A model generated the notes under the pieces. That model ran no database searches and had not been told where the DNA came from. It worked only from the letters and a program-made list of their open reading frames with translations. The translations under genes were made by a program, and so were the position numbers. Shown here in pieces: positions 1 to 9,339 of a DNA stretch of 64,000 nt. Every line of letters begins with the position of its first letter. The first letter of the stretch is position 1. This DNA comes from Bythopirellula polymerisocia (GTDB lineage: Bacteria; Planctomycetota; Planctomycetia; Pirellulales; Lacipirellulaceae): contig NZ_SJPS01000002.1 in NCBI RefSeq assembly GCF_007860015.1, forward strand, positions 372,898 through 436,897, given 5' to 3'.

Positions 1-1347
1 CACCAAGGCCAACTTCTGAGACTCCATGGCTGGAATCTGGCCGAGTTTATCAACCAACCGATGTAGCAACTCTCGGATGCGATCAGGATTGGTACAGCGG
101 ATGGCAGAGAAATTCTCTTGCCCCCCCTCTTTGTTGGGAAGCGTCACTGACACACTCTCACCACTAAAGGATTGAAATAAATCCTTATCCAGATGCAGAT
201 CAATCTTGTCCTGCACCTCTTGAAACTTTTGGAGTGCCTCGTGAGTTTCTGGAAATTGGGTGTGCAGAATTCCCATGAGCTGCTCGTAGGCAGGATGCAG
301 CCGCACACCTGAAGACAGCGAATAACCAGCCGCATCAGCGGGAATCCAACTCTGCCAATCTTCGAAAGGCTTACCTCCAAGGGCAAGCTTGCCAAGCAGC
401 GTATTCTCAGCACCCTCTGGATAGCGACCGAGGGCAATCGTGCGATTCTCATGTCCGTCGGTGGTCTCCACTGCGATCTCATAGTCGAGAATTGATATCT
501 CATCCATGACCAAATTGAATATCTGTTTGAATCGTTCGAGTTTTTCTCCGTTGCCCTTGGCGCCAGCCTGTTGTTTGACGAAATCGCCAAGGCCACGCAA
601 TTGTTTAAACAGCTGCTGACCATCAAAAAACGTCAAACTGTCTTCCGGAGTGGGTAAATGCTTGAGTGCCTCGATGAGACGTGGGTCATCAAACTTCGAG
701 ACCGTGGTTTCGTCTTTCAGTGCAGCCAAAGCGTTAGTCAACAAGGCTTCAGTGGTCGAGAAGAAGACGATGTCGTCGATGCGGGCAAATGAAGGCTGGA
801 AATGAATTTCAGCGGGCAGTCCCAGGACGGTGATTTGCGTGTCGCCAAATTGCGAAGTGACCAAGGGAACTTTGCCCTCACTGTATTTCTCTACGAGGCC
901 TAGCAGGTTCTTGAAACTTGTCTCGAGCTTCTCGGCGCTTCCCAGGGGAATCCGCATGGCAACTACAGTTTGATTTGAAGGAAACTGCATGATCTGAGCC
1001 ACGACCACTTCCTCACATACCCAGTCGGTTTCATTCAACACGGGCTCCAGGGCTGCGCGGAATTCATCAATCACATCCTGAGCCTTGGTAAGATCTTCTT
1101 CAGACATCCGCGAGGTGATGATCTCTAGCAATCGCTCATCCAACTTCTCTGCTTTGAACTTGTTCCAGACGTTGGCAAAGAGTGGTTGCTGGTAATCTCG
1201 TTCGGGATTGTGTTTGGCATAGACAGCCAGATGGGCATCCTGAGGCGCAATGCGGTGTAGGTCTACCTCAACGGCCGTTTGTTGAGCATAAGCCCACGGT
1301 GCAACGATCAGGAACGACAATGCTAATGTCAGAGTCAATGCTTTCAT
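1..1347 (-). CDS. Secreted protein of unknown function, 3' end beyond window
   Basis: Reading the minus strand from an ATG at 1347 gives 449 codons with no stop, so the gene runs off the left edge. The first 22 residues form a clear signal peptide (MKALTLTLALSFLIVAPWAYA, cut before QQT). The rest is a soluble, mixed alpha/beta protein with regular charged helices, for example a stretch with TSRMSEEDLTKAQDVIDEF, and no metal or catalytic motif that I recognise. Length and composition resemble the DUF3352-like exported proteins common in planctomycetes, but this is a loose resemblance. A purine-rich GGAGG lies about ten bases before the start. The small ORFs on the same strand in this stretch are shadows of this gene. 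Function unknown; coding status is confident because the frame stays open throughout. Confidence 0.72.
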   Translation of the reverse strand, partial: MKALTLTLALSFLIVAPWAYAQQTAVEVDLHRIAPQDAHLAVYAKHNPERDYQQPLFANVWNKFKAEKLDERLLEIITSRMSEEDLTKAQDVIDEFRAALEPVLNETDWVCEEVVVAQIMQFPSNQTVVAMRIPLGSAEKLETSFKNLLGLVEKYSEGKVPLVTSQFGDTQITVLGLPAEIHFQPSFARIDDIVFFSTTEALLTNALAALKDETTVSKFDDPRLIEALKHLPTPEDSLTFFDGQQLFKQLRGLGDFVKQQAGAKGNGEKLERFKQIFNLVMDEISILDYEIAVETTDGHENRTIALGRYPEGAENTLLGKLALGGKPFEDWQSWIPADAAGYSLSSGVRLHPAYEQLMGILHTQFPETHEALQKFQEVQDKIDLHLDKDLFQSFSGESVSVTLPNKEGGQENFSAIRCTNPDRIRELLHRLVDKLGQIPAMESQKLALV

Positions 1348-1639
1348 CTAATAGACCTCCATTACAGGTTGAGATTTAAGTCTGTGGGATGACCCTCTCT
1401 GTGTATTCTCAAGCACTCGTCGGAGAATTGCCACCAGGTAGTGATCGAGATCACAGTTGGAATTCGCAGCGGAGTAGCCAAGATTGCCTAGAATCTGGAA
1501 AAAGTCTGTTTTTTCCTCCGAGTCCGGCCGATAAATCGATAGCCCACTGCAGAGTAGACATCAGCTTGAGTTTCGCCCCATGGCATGAAAGCGTGCTGGC
1601 GACTTTTCTTTTGCCTTTTGGTCTGCGAGGTCGAGCTTC

Positions 1640-2830
1640 ATGCCCGGGGTGCACAAACGCATCGTTATTGTCGGTGGTGGATTTGTTGGTGTCTATGTAG
1701 CCAAGTATCTTTGCGGGCATTGCGGCGAGCTCGGCTCAATGACATCGAAGTCGCTCTCGTGAGCAGGGAGAACTATCTCGCCTTTAAACCCCTCTTGCCG
1801 GAAGTCATCGGTGGCACGGTGCAAATGTTGCCTAAGATCAGTCCGATTCGCCGCATCGTACCCGAAGCCGCTCTACGTGTTCGAGCTGTGCAAGCGAAAG
1901 ATTTAGCAGGGGGATCGCTCGCTCTGGAACCCGGTTACATACCGCGGATTCACCACCTGAAGTTCGATCACCTTGTCTTGGCAGGTGAAAGCAATCCCCA
2001 CTCGGACTGTGGTCGCCACTGTGCCGGTCGAACCGCATCCTCTCTCGAATTCTCTACCTTGTGCGAAGGAACGAGGGAAGTTGCTGGTCAACGAGTTATT
2101 GCGGGCGGCTGATATCCCCAACCTTTGGGCGATTTGGGATTGTGCAGCAGTTCCGAAGGCAGAAAATCGCTTTGCCCCACCTATGGCTCAACATGCAGTG
2201 CGCCAGGCCCGAATCTGCGCGGACAATATAGTAGCGGAACTGACTGGCCAAGCTCTTACGCCGTTTCGTTTCCAATCGCTCGGTTCGTTGGCCTCTCTGG
2301 GGCGCCGCTCCGCCGTGGCGGAGGCAATGGGGGATAGCCTGTCAGGCTTCATTGCCTGGATCATGTGGCGGGCAATCTATTTGACAAAGTTTCCAGTCTG
2401 GGACCGCAAGATTCGTATCTTGGGGATTGGCTCATAGATCTGGTCTTGCCACGAGACATTACCGAGTTGCGGATTTTACCCCCGGCTGCAATGCGGCGGT
2501 AATTCTTTGCTGCGGGCGAAGTGATGTTTCATCAAGGGGACGTCGGCGACCGGATCTATTTCATATGTTTCCTGCGAGGCAGAGGTGGAAGCAAATGGCC
2601 AGGTCGTCGCCACGATAGGTCCCGAAAGTGTGGTGGGTGAGATTGCCTTGGTCAAAGAAACTCCTCGCACAGCCTCAGTCCGTGCCAAGAGTTATCTGGC
2701 GACAGCCAGCGTGCCGAGCGACACGTTCCACACACTGGTGGCCCACTTCCCCGGGGTGAAGGAAGCCATGGACGACATCATGAGCCGACATCTCGCGGCA
2801 GACAGTATTCGCGAGAGCGTCAGCCAATAG
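1640..2830 (+). pseudogene. Broken NDH-2 type NADH dehydrogenase fused to a cyclic-nucleotide-binding domain
   Basis: Begins MPGVHKRIVIVGGGFVGVYV, the FAD-binding GxGxxG Rossmann start of type II NADH dehydrogenases. The frame then stops, and homology resumes one frame over (LNDIEVALVSRENYLAFKP, LLPEVIGG). Around 1980 the sequence jumps from the first third of the enzyme straight to its last third (VVATVPVEPHPL, NLWAIWDCAAVP, FAPPMAQHAVRQAR, LASLGRRSAVAE, WRAIYLTKFP), so the second, NADH-binding Rossmann fold is missing. Further shifts and an in-frame TAA lie at about 2420-2580. The tail encodes a cyclic-nucleotide-binding domain (FHQGDVGDRIYFI, then PESVVGEIALVKETPRTASV) ending at the TAG at 2830. 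Intact fusions of NDH-2 with this domain are known in planctomycetes. With an internal deletion, several frameshifts and a stop codon, this copy cannot make the enzyme. Confidence 0.85.
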
Positions 2831-2944
2831 CACTGCTAGCAGCGAGGTCTCTCTTTCCCTGCGTGAAGCTGTTCATTACAGTTCGACCCTAGCCGCTAAC
2901 TACCGTAGTTTGTTAGAGAGGTCCTGAATTTAGGGAACCGACAC

Positions 2945-3355
2945 ATGGAAAATTTTGACCCCGCTCAAGGAATTGTGCTCCACGATTCACTTCAACAATT
3001 GGTAAACGATGTGTTGGTGTGGATCGGCTTCGGCACAGCAGTAGGGCTGCTCGCAAAGGGAATCATGCCCGGCCGTGATCCCGGCGGGGCAATCGCCACG
3101 ATCTTGATGGGCGTTGGTGGAACTATCATGGGCTGCGGCATCTGCAGCTACTTCAACCACGGTCAGCGGATTATCCCTATCAGTCCGTTGGGGATGTTCG
3201 TGGGAATTCTGGGTACACTCGTGATCTTATTCTTCTATAAGATGCTCGGTGGCTATTACTTCGTCGAAGGAGAATATGTCACTCAGTCGCATCGTCGCCG
3301 CCGACGAACTGGAAGCCGTCGCCGCCGCTATGATGCAGCGGCTTACGAGGACTGA
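2945..3355 (+). CDS. GlsB/YeaQ/YmgE-family small membrane protein
   Basis: 136 residues. An N-terminal segment is followed by hydrophobic spans around residues 22-42, 50-68 and 78-98, with the glycine-rich pattern (GLLAKGIMPGRDPGG, GVGGTIMG) typical of the transglycosylase-associated/GlsB-YeaQ-YmgE family of inner-membrane stress proteins. The C-terminus is unusual in being strongly basic, with runs of arginine (SHRRRRRTGSRRRRYD), so it probably sits in the cytoplasm and could bind nucleic acid or acidic lipids. That is inference. The reading frame starts with ATG after a purine-rich stretch. It follows the broken NDH-2 gene but is itself intact. The physiological role of the family is poorly known. 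Confidence 0.8.
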   Translation: MENFDPAQGIVLHDSLQQLVNDVLVWIGFGTAVGLLAKGIMPGRDPGGAIATILMGVGGTIMGCGICSYFNHGQRIIPISPLGMFVGILGTLVILFFYKMLGGYYFVEGEYVTQSHRRRRRTGSRRRRYDAAAYED

Positions 3356-3466
3356 TAGTTGCAGCGGGATTCCCCGCTCCGACTCGTGAGGCGCGGCAGG
3401 CGCGTTGCGGCTAACCAGGTCGGCGAGTAGTGGCTAACAAGGTTGGCGCTTCGCGGTTCTCATTGT

Positions 3467-3499
3467 AAAAAGCACGCCGCCGCACTAGGCGACGGCGTG
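3467..3499 (-). terminator. Rho-independent terminator for the TadE/TadG unit
   Basis: An inverted repeat (CACGCCGCCGC / GCGACGGCGTG, 3473-3499) is followed on the minus strand by CTTTTT. It lies about 190 bases past the stop of the TadE-like gene, and no other minus-strand gene is near. The rest of the 334-base gap (3356-3689) holds only a short GC-rich hairpin (AGCGGG...CCCGCT, near 3363) after the small membrane protein gene and an AT-rich stretch near 3595-3650. Confidence 0.6.
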
Positions 3500-3689
3500 T
3501 GAGGATCGGTGGCTAAGACGGTTCAGGACACCAAACACCGGCTTGCGCCTCCGACCTCAAGAGGGAAGGGGTGACAAGGCTTAGATACTCTGTAATCCTT
3601 ATTTCTTTTTAATTGATAGAAACATACTATTAGCTCTCGCTATATAAATCCCGTCTCCATAGTGGTCCAGTCGTAGCTTTCATGCTCTG

Positions 3690-4157
3690 CTATTCAAAGC
3701 CTTCCTTACGCATTACTGAGGTCGCGGTAAGCGTCGTGCCTCCCAGAAATTTCGGGGCTGGAACCCACGAGACATTGGCAAAAGGCACCGACACTGTGAG
3801 TGAAATCATGTCACCTGCCGAGGCATCCGAAGGGTCAGGAGTGACAGAGACCTCAATTCCTCCCACACTGGCGCCATTGGCGAAATTGGTTGCCGCAGAG
3901 ACAGCTGAAGACTGAGTTCCTGACAGCATAACTGCATTGCGGACACCGACGCGTGATGCGTTGGTCAGCACCTGTTGAACCATGAGTCCTCTACTCAACT
4001 CAATACAGCCGAGCACCAGCATGAAAAACAGTGGAGCGATTAGGGCGAATTCTACCGTCGCTGTGCCTCGCCGCTTTCTTCCCAGTCTTCTCCGCACATC
4101 TTTCCTGCGAGGTGCCTTGCTTCGGTTGCGATTAATACAACTCATAGTGATTTCCAT
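3690..4157 (-). CDS. TadE-like pilus assembly protein
   Basis: 155 residues with a basic N-terminus rich in Arg/Lys, then one hydrophobic segment starting GTATVEFALIAPLFFMLVLG (residues about 30-52) that matches the TadE/TadG pseudopilin-like motif ending in a conserved ELSRG-type helix. The C-terminal half is a small beta-rich extracytoplasmic domain. TadE-family proteins are processed by the prepilin peptidase and help assemble Flp pili or related surface appendages. It lies just downstream of the TadG-like gene on the same strand, which supports the call. No Tad ATPase, secretin or Flp pilin is in this window, so the rest of the machine must be elsewhere. Confidence 0.82.
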   Translation of the reverse strand: MEITMSCINRNRSKAPRRKDVRRRLGRKRRGTATVEFALIAPLFFMLVLGCIELSRGLMVQQVLTNASRVGVRNAVMLSGTQSSAVSAATNFANGASVGGIEVSVTPDPSDASAGDMISLTVSVPFANVSWVPAPKFLGGTTLTATSVMRKEGFE

Positions 4158-4263
4158 TATCTAGCATTTAAGCAAGTATCAATAGTGAATAATTATTCGT
4201 TAGAAACTTGCCCTACCGGCGATGTTCTGCAACACCGCCGATAGAGCTTCACGCGAAGTGGAT

Positions 4264-5442
4264 TTACTGAATCAAGACCGCTGGTGAGTAGACATAGGAA
4301 CTCGTGCCAGTTGTCGTCGATGGTATGACTCCCGGCCCGACCATAGGTGCCGCCTGGATTGTGACATGCTTTTTCGACATCGGGCCGGTAAGTTTTACAT
4401 CCATGATGCGAATGCCCATCCATTTGACAATGGTGTACGTGGCATTGTTACCAGGGCTAGTGACATTACTAAAAATCGGGATGCACCGCGGCTTGCCTTT
4501 GATCGCTGCGAGCTCATCTTTCACACCTGCACTTATTCCGGTATCCCCATTGAGATACAGCTCGCCGGAATCGTTAAAGGCTATCGACCCTCCCATGCAG
4601 GCCATATCTGCAGCATTTATCCCATAGAGTATTTGTCTGGCGATATCGCTGGTGCTATTGTTGCTGCTACCTATGTCTACCGTACCCCGGTTCCCTGGCG
4701 ATCCGGTCCCCTGGGGAAAGAGGTTTACTTCCCTCCAACCATCACCCCCGGGACAAATAGATTTGGAGTCGCTATCCCAACTCCAGTCGTCTTCGCCTCC
4801 ATTATGATTGCACCAGTCATCCCAAGTTTCGAGATCGAGAGCATAAGGAAGTAAATCGAGGTTCTCGCCATTGTGAGGCGTCGAAAAACCCTTTACATCT
4901 CGTATGATTGCCGCCGTGGCTTCAGCTTGGAGCGGAGTCCCTGTCAATCCAAAGATTCTTCCAAAGAACATGGGGGCTTCACCGTTGAGCTCACCATCTC
5001 GCCGAACAAGCACGCGTACCGCATTAAATGGCTTGGTCGGCGAGGAATTTCCCGTAGTCATATGAGGATTGTAAAAATTGTCCACGAAACCAAACACCAA
5101 GTCTCCACCTGAGGAGTTGTTGGCGTTTGAATCGAGTTGCGGTCCGCTGTTAGTAACCGCATTGCAAGTAGCATACTGCTGAGCAGTGAGGCGAGCATTG
5201 CTCTGACTGGTCTGAGGATCAACCTTATCGACCAAGTTCTTGCCATAGTCCCAAACAGTGGCCAAGGCAGTGGCATCTGCTGTTCTTTGGAGCTCCTCTT
5301 TGACAGAAAGCACATAACCTACGTCAACAGAGAAAGCAACCATTGCCAGCATAACGATGGACAGAATTGCTGCCAGGATAGTCACCGAACCCTTGCGTGC
5401 ACTCCGTATCAATCTGTTATCAAATCTATAAATAAGTTGCAT
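4264..5442 (-). CDS. TadG-related pilus assembly protein
   Basis: 392 residues from the ATG at 5442, preferred over the upstream ATG at 5481 because only the shorter form puts the basic stretch RLIRSARKGSV right before the membrane helix (ILAAILSIVMLAMVAFSVD) and has a GA-rich site nearby. After the helix comes VGYVLSVKEELQRTADATA, the standard start of TadG-like proteins, followed by a long extracytoplasmic region ending in a beta-rich domain (TYTIVKWMGIRIMDVKLTG). It contains an insert rich in Asp, Trp and Asn around residues 205-240. Role by family: minor component of Flp-type pili or of a planctomycete surface structure. It lies between TadE and the secreted protein at 5486-6133, all on one strand. 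Confidence 0.8.
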   Translation of the reverse strand: MQLIYRFDNRLIRSARKGSVTILAAILSIVMLAMVAFSVDVGYVLSVKEELQRTADATALATVWDYGKNLVDKVDPQTSQSNARLTAQQYATCNAVTNSGPQLDSNANNSSGGDLVFGFVDNFYNPHMTTGNSSPTKPFNAVRVLVRRDGELNGEAPMFFGRIFGLTGTPLQAEATAAIIRDVKGFSTPHNGENLDLLPYALDLETWDDWCNHNGGEDDWSWDSDSKSICPGGDGWREVNLFPQGTGSPGNRGTVDIGSSNNSTSDIARQILYGINAADMACMGGSIAFNDSGELYLNGDTGISAGVKDELAAIKGKPRCIPIFSNVTSPGNNATYTIVKWMGIRIMDVKLTGPMSKKHVTIQAAPMVGPGVIPSTTTGTSSYVYSPAVLIQ

Positions 5443-5485
5443 GAGAGGCGCCTCACTATTGAATGTTTGATGGAATCGCAAAGAA

Positions 5486-6133
5486 TCAATCTAGATCGGT
5501 ATCGATATCGATTGGGGCTACCATTTCATGCTCTACTCCATCCTTGGTTACCCAACGCAGGCGAGTCAGCGTGAGTGATGACACTCGATTCCCTGCGTAA
5601 CCTATTCCAGACTGACCTAGTGATATTGCCGGGAGGTAGGAATTCAAACGAGTCAATTGCGACGAGATGTCCAGGCAAAATCCTTCGTTACCGAAACTGC
5701 CCCAAGACTCACTCTGTCCATCGACAACCTGAAACTTGAGACTCCCTTCATTGAGCGTGATGCGCTGCACCCAGGTGATGGTTTCACCGTCGTTAGCAAA
5801 AGAATTTGAATGGGCCCCGTGCTTTACGTCAACGCAATTTTCACCTTGCCAAAGTTGGAGTTGGTATCCTCCTGGTTCGAATTCAGGATAACTCCAGTGG
5901 TTCAAAGTAAAGGCAAAGAATGCCCCATTTAAGGTGTTTGTAGGGGACATGATCATCGTAACTTGGGGGGCGGTGCGGCCCAAATCGGGACCTCCGACAT
6001 GCAGTTGCCAATGTTCCTCGATCTGAATGACATCTGAATCATCACCAAATGCTGGTAAAACATTCCCCAGCACAACAATCCAGCAGCCCAATTGCAGAAC
6101 GCTCTTTACAGTCCGCAGCATCGAATTCTTCAT
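5486..6133 (-). CDS. Secreted protein of unknown function, partner of TadE/TadG
   Basis: 215 residues with a signal peptide (hydrophobic LQLGCWIVVLGNVLPAFG, cut near residue 30). The mature part is a predicted beta-sandwich with many aromatics (LQLWQGENCVDVKHGAH, TITWVQRITLNEGSLKFQV), and two cysteines in the mature chain could form a disulfide. It ends in an acidic tail (APIDIDTDLD). The stop lies 43 bases before the preferred start of the TadG-like gene, so the two are probably co-transcribed. I do not recognise a family; the beta-rich, exported nature and the pilus-gene context suggest a surface role. Confidence 0.72.
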   Translation of the reverse strand: MKNSMLRTVKSVLQLGCWIVVLGNVLPAFGDDSDVIQIEEHWQLHVGGPDLGRTAPQVTMIMSPTNTLNGAFFAFTLNHWSYPEFEPGGYQLQLWQGENCVDVKHGAHSNSFANDGETITWVQRITLNEGSLKFQVVDGQSESWGSFGNEGFCLDISSQLTRLNSYLPAISLGQSGIGYAGNRVSSLTLTRLRWVTKDGVEHEMVAPIDIDTDLD

Positions 6134-6564
6134 CTGAGTTTCCTCCTGCTTAGAGCGATCATATCGCCATTCAGCAACGAAATTCTATTTTGAAAAGCAC
6201 TAGAGAAGACACGTAACAGAAACTTGGACAAGATTGTCTGAGGTCATTTTTAGGATTAGGAGAGAGACAACTGAAAGCCTTTTACAATTGTCCGATTTCT
6301 CTCAAGGTCACGATTCTTTTTGAAACCTCGATCGGATAAATATCCAGTGTTCCTCTATGGGAAGCATAGGTCATGAAATCATGCGCTGCCAGGAAGACTC
6401 GCACAAACGTGGACAACGCTACGAAATGGAATGGCATATTTCACTCAACGTGGCAGGCATGCCACAGACTGGTTGCAAGAGGGCAACAAGAAAAAGCAAA
6501 GCGGGGACCAAAGTCCCCGCTTGCAACTTAATTTTAGCGATATTTCGAGATGCTAGGCGGCAAT
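6134..6564. other. 431-base gap between two minus-strand units
   Basis: No credible gene. It should contain the promoter of the secreted-protein/TadG/TadE unit on its left and holds the terminator of the surface protein gene on its right. A short inverted repeat GTGGCA-GGCA-TGCCAC lies near 6450; its meaning is unknown. Confidence 0.5.
6491..6520 (-). terminator. Rho-independent terminator of the surface protein gene
   Basis: A perfect 8-bp stem (GCGGGGAC / GTCCCCGC, 6501-6520) with a four-base loop is followed on the minus strand by TTTGCTTTTT. It lies 45 bases past the stop of the 896-residue surface protein gene. Confidence 0.82.
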
Positions 6565-9255
6565 TTAACGCGCAAGGAATCTACGCTTAGAAATTGATAC
6601 CGCCAACTCGCCAAAGTCATACTTCGTTGCGTTCTGACCGCCTGCCAATTCTACGCCGAGCACCAGGTCTTTGACCTCATCCGCAGTTACGTCGTTGGGA
6701 ATCACAAAGGGGCCCGGTTGTTCGCCTAAGTAGCCACCGTGGGTCCCGATGCTATCCTTCCCGTCCTTATAGGAACTGGGCTGGCTTTCGATAACCCGGT
6801 AGGTTCCAGGGACCAAGTTGTCAAATAGATAGGTTCCATTGGATGCCGTTCTTGTGGTGCGATTTACCGAAGCACCAGTAATATCTGTGCCCTTAAGAGT
6901 GAGCAAAACATTACTGATGGGACGCTCGCCGGAGTCATAAACTCCATTGTCATTTTTGTCGGCATAGACGGTACCAGCCAAGCTCGCTGGATTGACTTTT
7001 ACCAACGTCGTCTCGTCGTCGTCATTGTTCACAAGCGTGATTTCTTGTTCGTTCCCTTCTACATGGGCTACGTTCAAGAGTGTGCCCACAAATCCTTGGT
7101 TCACACTCACGTCGATTGTGATCGTGCGGGTCGCCCCCCGAGCAAGGTCACCAATCGCAAACTCGATATCTCGGCCATTGATCGAACTGGGCGTTTGTGA
7201 TGCACTGACAAACGTGACCCCGGTAGCAGGAAGTGTGTCTGTGACGATTACACCTGTGGCATTGGATGGTCCATTGTTCTTGATTTCCAACGTATAGGTG
7301 AATGTGCTGCCTGGTTCGACTGGGTCGCGACTATCAATCTTCGTGATGGCCAGGTCGATGCGGGGCGTCACTGGATTGGAGACCGAGTCTGTGTTGTTCG
7401 AAAGATTCACTTCCTTCGGTGCAGAGACTGTGGCCGTGTTGACTAAAGTGCCCGTTGCATCGTCAGAAACAAGTGCTTGAACGGTGATAATCACTGTAGC
7501 ACCGGGTTGCATGGTCCCCAGGTCGGCAGTCACTACTCCACCTGAATGCTGCAGAGTAACGCCAGGTATGCTCACGGTTCCCGACACGAATGTGGCGAAC
7601 GACGGAAGCGTATCCTTGAACGTAGTCCCAGCCGCTGCACTCGGCCCCATGTTATCAATTTTCACTGAATAACTAAGAGTTTCCTTCGGTGCGATGGAGG
7701 TCTGCTGAACAGATTTGTCCAGTGCAAGATCGAATCCGAAGAAGCCAAAATCAACGGTCAAATTCGAGTTGCTATTAGCATCACCATCGTTGGTCGGTTC
7801 AGTTGCACCTGCAAGTGTGATTGCCTGACTGACGACTCCCGCACCTGCCAATGGCGAACCATTGTCGTCGTTGTTCACATCATTGTCTGGATCGGCAGCA
7901 AGAGTATTTCCCAGACTTGAGACCAAGCCACTTAGCTTCCCACCGGTGAGGAAATTCGTCGGATCAACCTGCGCAATGTACTTGCCTGGTAGCAAGTCCG
8001 AGAACAGGTAGTTGCCATTCGAGTCGGTGGTTGTCATCCCCATAAGGGCATCCACACCGCTGGTATAGCTGTTGTCGCCGTTGGTATCTTCATAGAGATT
8101 GAGCTTTACGCCAGCGATACCTTTTTCTCCAGCATCCAGGAGGCCGTTGTCATCGATGTCGGCCCAAACACGATCGCCAATGCTCAATCGTGGTGAGGAC
8201 GTGAAGTTTACTCGTTTGGTTGTGCGTCCCACCAATCCCACTAGGGATACCTGGCCATCAACAGCCGAGACACCCTCGAAGGTTAGTTCCAAGGCGCCGA
8301 CGTTGGAAAAGTCTGCCCCGTTGCCGCCCTTGGCAATCAAATCATCGTTGAAACGAAATACGGCCTGCCCTGTCGCAGCACCACCGGGAGATTCAGGGAC
8401 CGTCGTGATAAATTCTGACCAATTGTTCGCGTCCGAGTATATTCGCAGTTTAATCTTGGCGTTGGGATGGTCGGCACCAGACGTCAGTGCAATGCCGGTC
8501 ATAGTGTTGCCATTGAACTCAGTAAGATCGACTCCACCCAATCCCGTAGCGTTGATATTTTGAGCATTGCCGTCGATGCCGTCCCAGACGATCTTGGCAT
8601 TTCCGGTGACGATCGAGTCGCTTGCTAACCGTAACAGACCTACGGCACTAGTAAGTGAAACAGAAGAAAAAGGATCCGTTCCGCTTGTGAGTTCGACATA
8701 CATGTCTCGCTCGCCGCCCAGGACGCCGCTATCGATCTTTGTCGAATTCTGGCTGGCTGGAAGCGGTGGGGAAGCCGTAACAATCTGAGTCGTTTCGAAA
8801 TCGTCAATCTTTGGACCAACCACACCTTCAGCCTCTGCGAGTGAGATGACCACTTTTTGTGTGTCGGTGCCTGGCTTGAATTGCAATTCGGAGGGGAGAG
8901 CCACTTTGACGAAATACGTCCCAGCCTCGATCCCGATAAAATCATACTGGCCCAAGGAGTTAGTCTGCTTGGAAGCGACCTGGACATCGCTGGCATCGAA
9001 AGTGCCATTGCCGTTGTCACGATAGAGCGTGACTCCTGCACCGGCAACAACAACGTCATTGGCCGAGTTGCCGTCACCCTGCAAATCGGTACGAACGGTA
9101 CCGATGATCTCAGCCATATCGGCTGCGAGCATCTGGCGGGCTTCGAGGGTTTCGAATTTCAATTGCGAACGTTGCAAGGAACGATGTTGATTCTTGCGAC
9201 CAAAAAGGCGTGTGCGAAATGAAAACTTCGAAGACTCAGGGCCGTTGACAGCCAT
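6565..9255 (-). CDS. Large surface protein with LEPR-type signal, SdrD-B and DUF11 domains
   Basis: 896 residues. The N-terminus is Arg/Lys-rich and then reads LKFETLEARQMLAAD (about 31-45), the planctomycete LEPR/LEARQ surface-sorting motif, so export is likely. Next come an SdrD-B-like domain (about 50-130), a beta-rich region (130-345), a second SdrD-B domain starting IGDRVWADIDDNGLLDAGE (352-430), two DUF11-type repeats (about 510-625 and 635-745, each with TITV/TITID strands and D-NTA motifs) and a third SdrD-B domain (GTVYADKNDNGVYDSGE, about 760-850). The Asp/Asn-rich loops are expected to bind calcium. Likely a long rod-like adhesive or matrix protein. GAGGGA lies seven bases before the ATG, and a strong terminator follows. 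No PEP-CTERM tag is seen. Confidence 0.85.
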   Translation of the reverse strand: MAVNGPESSKFSFRTRLFGRKNQHRSLQRSQLKFETLEARQMLAADMAEIIGTVRTDLQGDGNSANDVVVAGAGVTLYRDNGNGTFDASDVQVASKQTNSLGQYDFIGIEAGTYFVKVALPSELQFKPGTDTQKVVISLAEAEGVVGPKIDDFETTQIVTASPPLPASQNSTKIDSGVLGGERDMYVELTSGTDPFSSVSLTSAVGLLRLASDSIVTGNAKIVWDGIDGNAQNINATGLGGVDLTEFNGNTMTGIALTSGADHPNAKIKLRIYSDANNWSEFITTVPESPGGAATGQAVFRFNDDLIAKGGNGADFSNVGALELTFEGVSAVDGQVSLVGLVGRTTKRVNFTSSPRLSIGDRVWADIDDNGLLDAGEKGIAGVKLNLYEDTNGDNSYTSGVDALMGMTTTDSNGNYLFSDLLPGKYIAQVDPTNFLTGGKLSGLVSSLGNTLAADPDNDVNNDDNGSPLAGAGVVSQAITLAGATEPTNDGDANSNSNLTVDFGFFGFDLALDKSVQQTSIAPKETLSYSVKIDNMGPSAAAGTTFKDTLPSFATFVSGTVSIPGVTLQHSGGVVTADLGTMQPGATVIITVQALVSDDATGTLVNTATVSAPKEVNLSNNTDSVSNPVTPRIDLAITKIDSRDPVEPGSTFTYTLEIKNNGPSNATGVIVTDTLPATGVTFVSASQTPSSINGRDIEFAIGDLARGATRTITIDVSVNQGFVGTLLNVAHVEGNEQEITLVNNDDDETTLVKVNPASLAGTVYADKNDNGVYDSGERPISNVLLTLKGTDITGASVNRTTRTASNGTYLFDNLVPGTYRVIESQPSSYKDGKDSIGTHGGYLGEQPGPFVIPNDVTADEVKDLVLGVELAGGQNATKYDFGELAVSISKRRFLAR

Positions 9256-9339
9256 AGAAAATCCCTCACGAGTGCTAGCAAACTTGTTCCGACAAGAGTA
9301 GTCCGTGAGAGTTCTATCGGCAGTTCATACCCCCGCAGT

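Noticed and set aside
144..626. A 160-residue minus-strand open frame
   Set aside because: It lies inside the longer minus-strand gene that runs off the left edge and has no signal, domain or start site of its own.
6440..6475. Short inverted repeat GTGGCA-GGCA-TGCCAC
   Set aside because: Short, without a promoter or terminator context; the real terminator is at 6491-6520.
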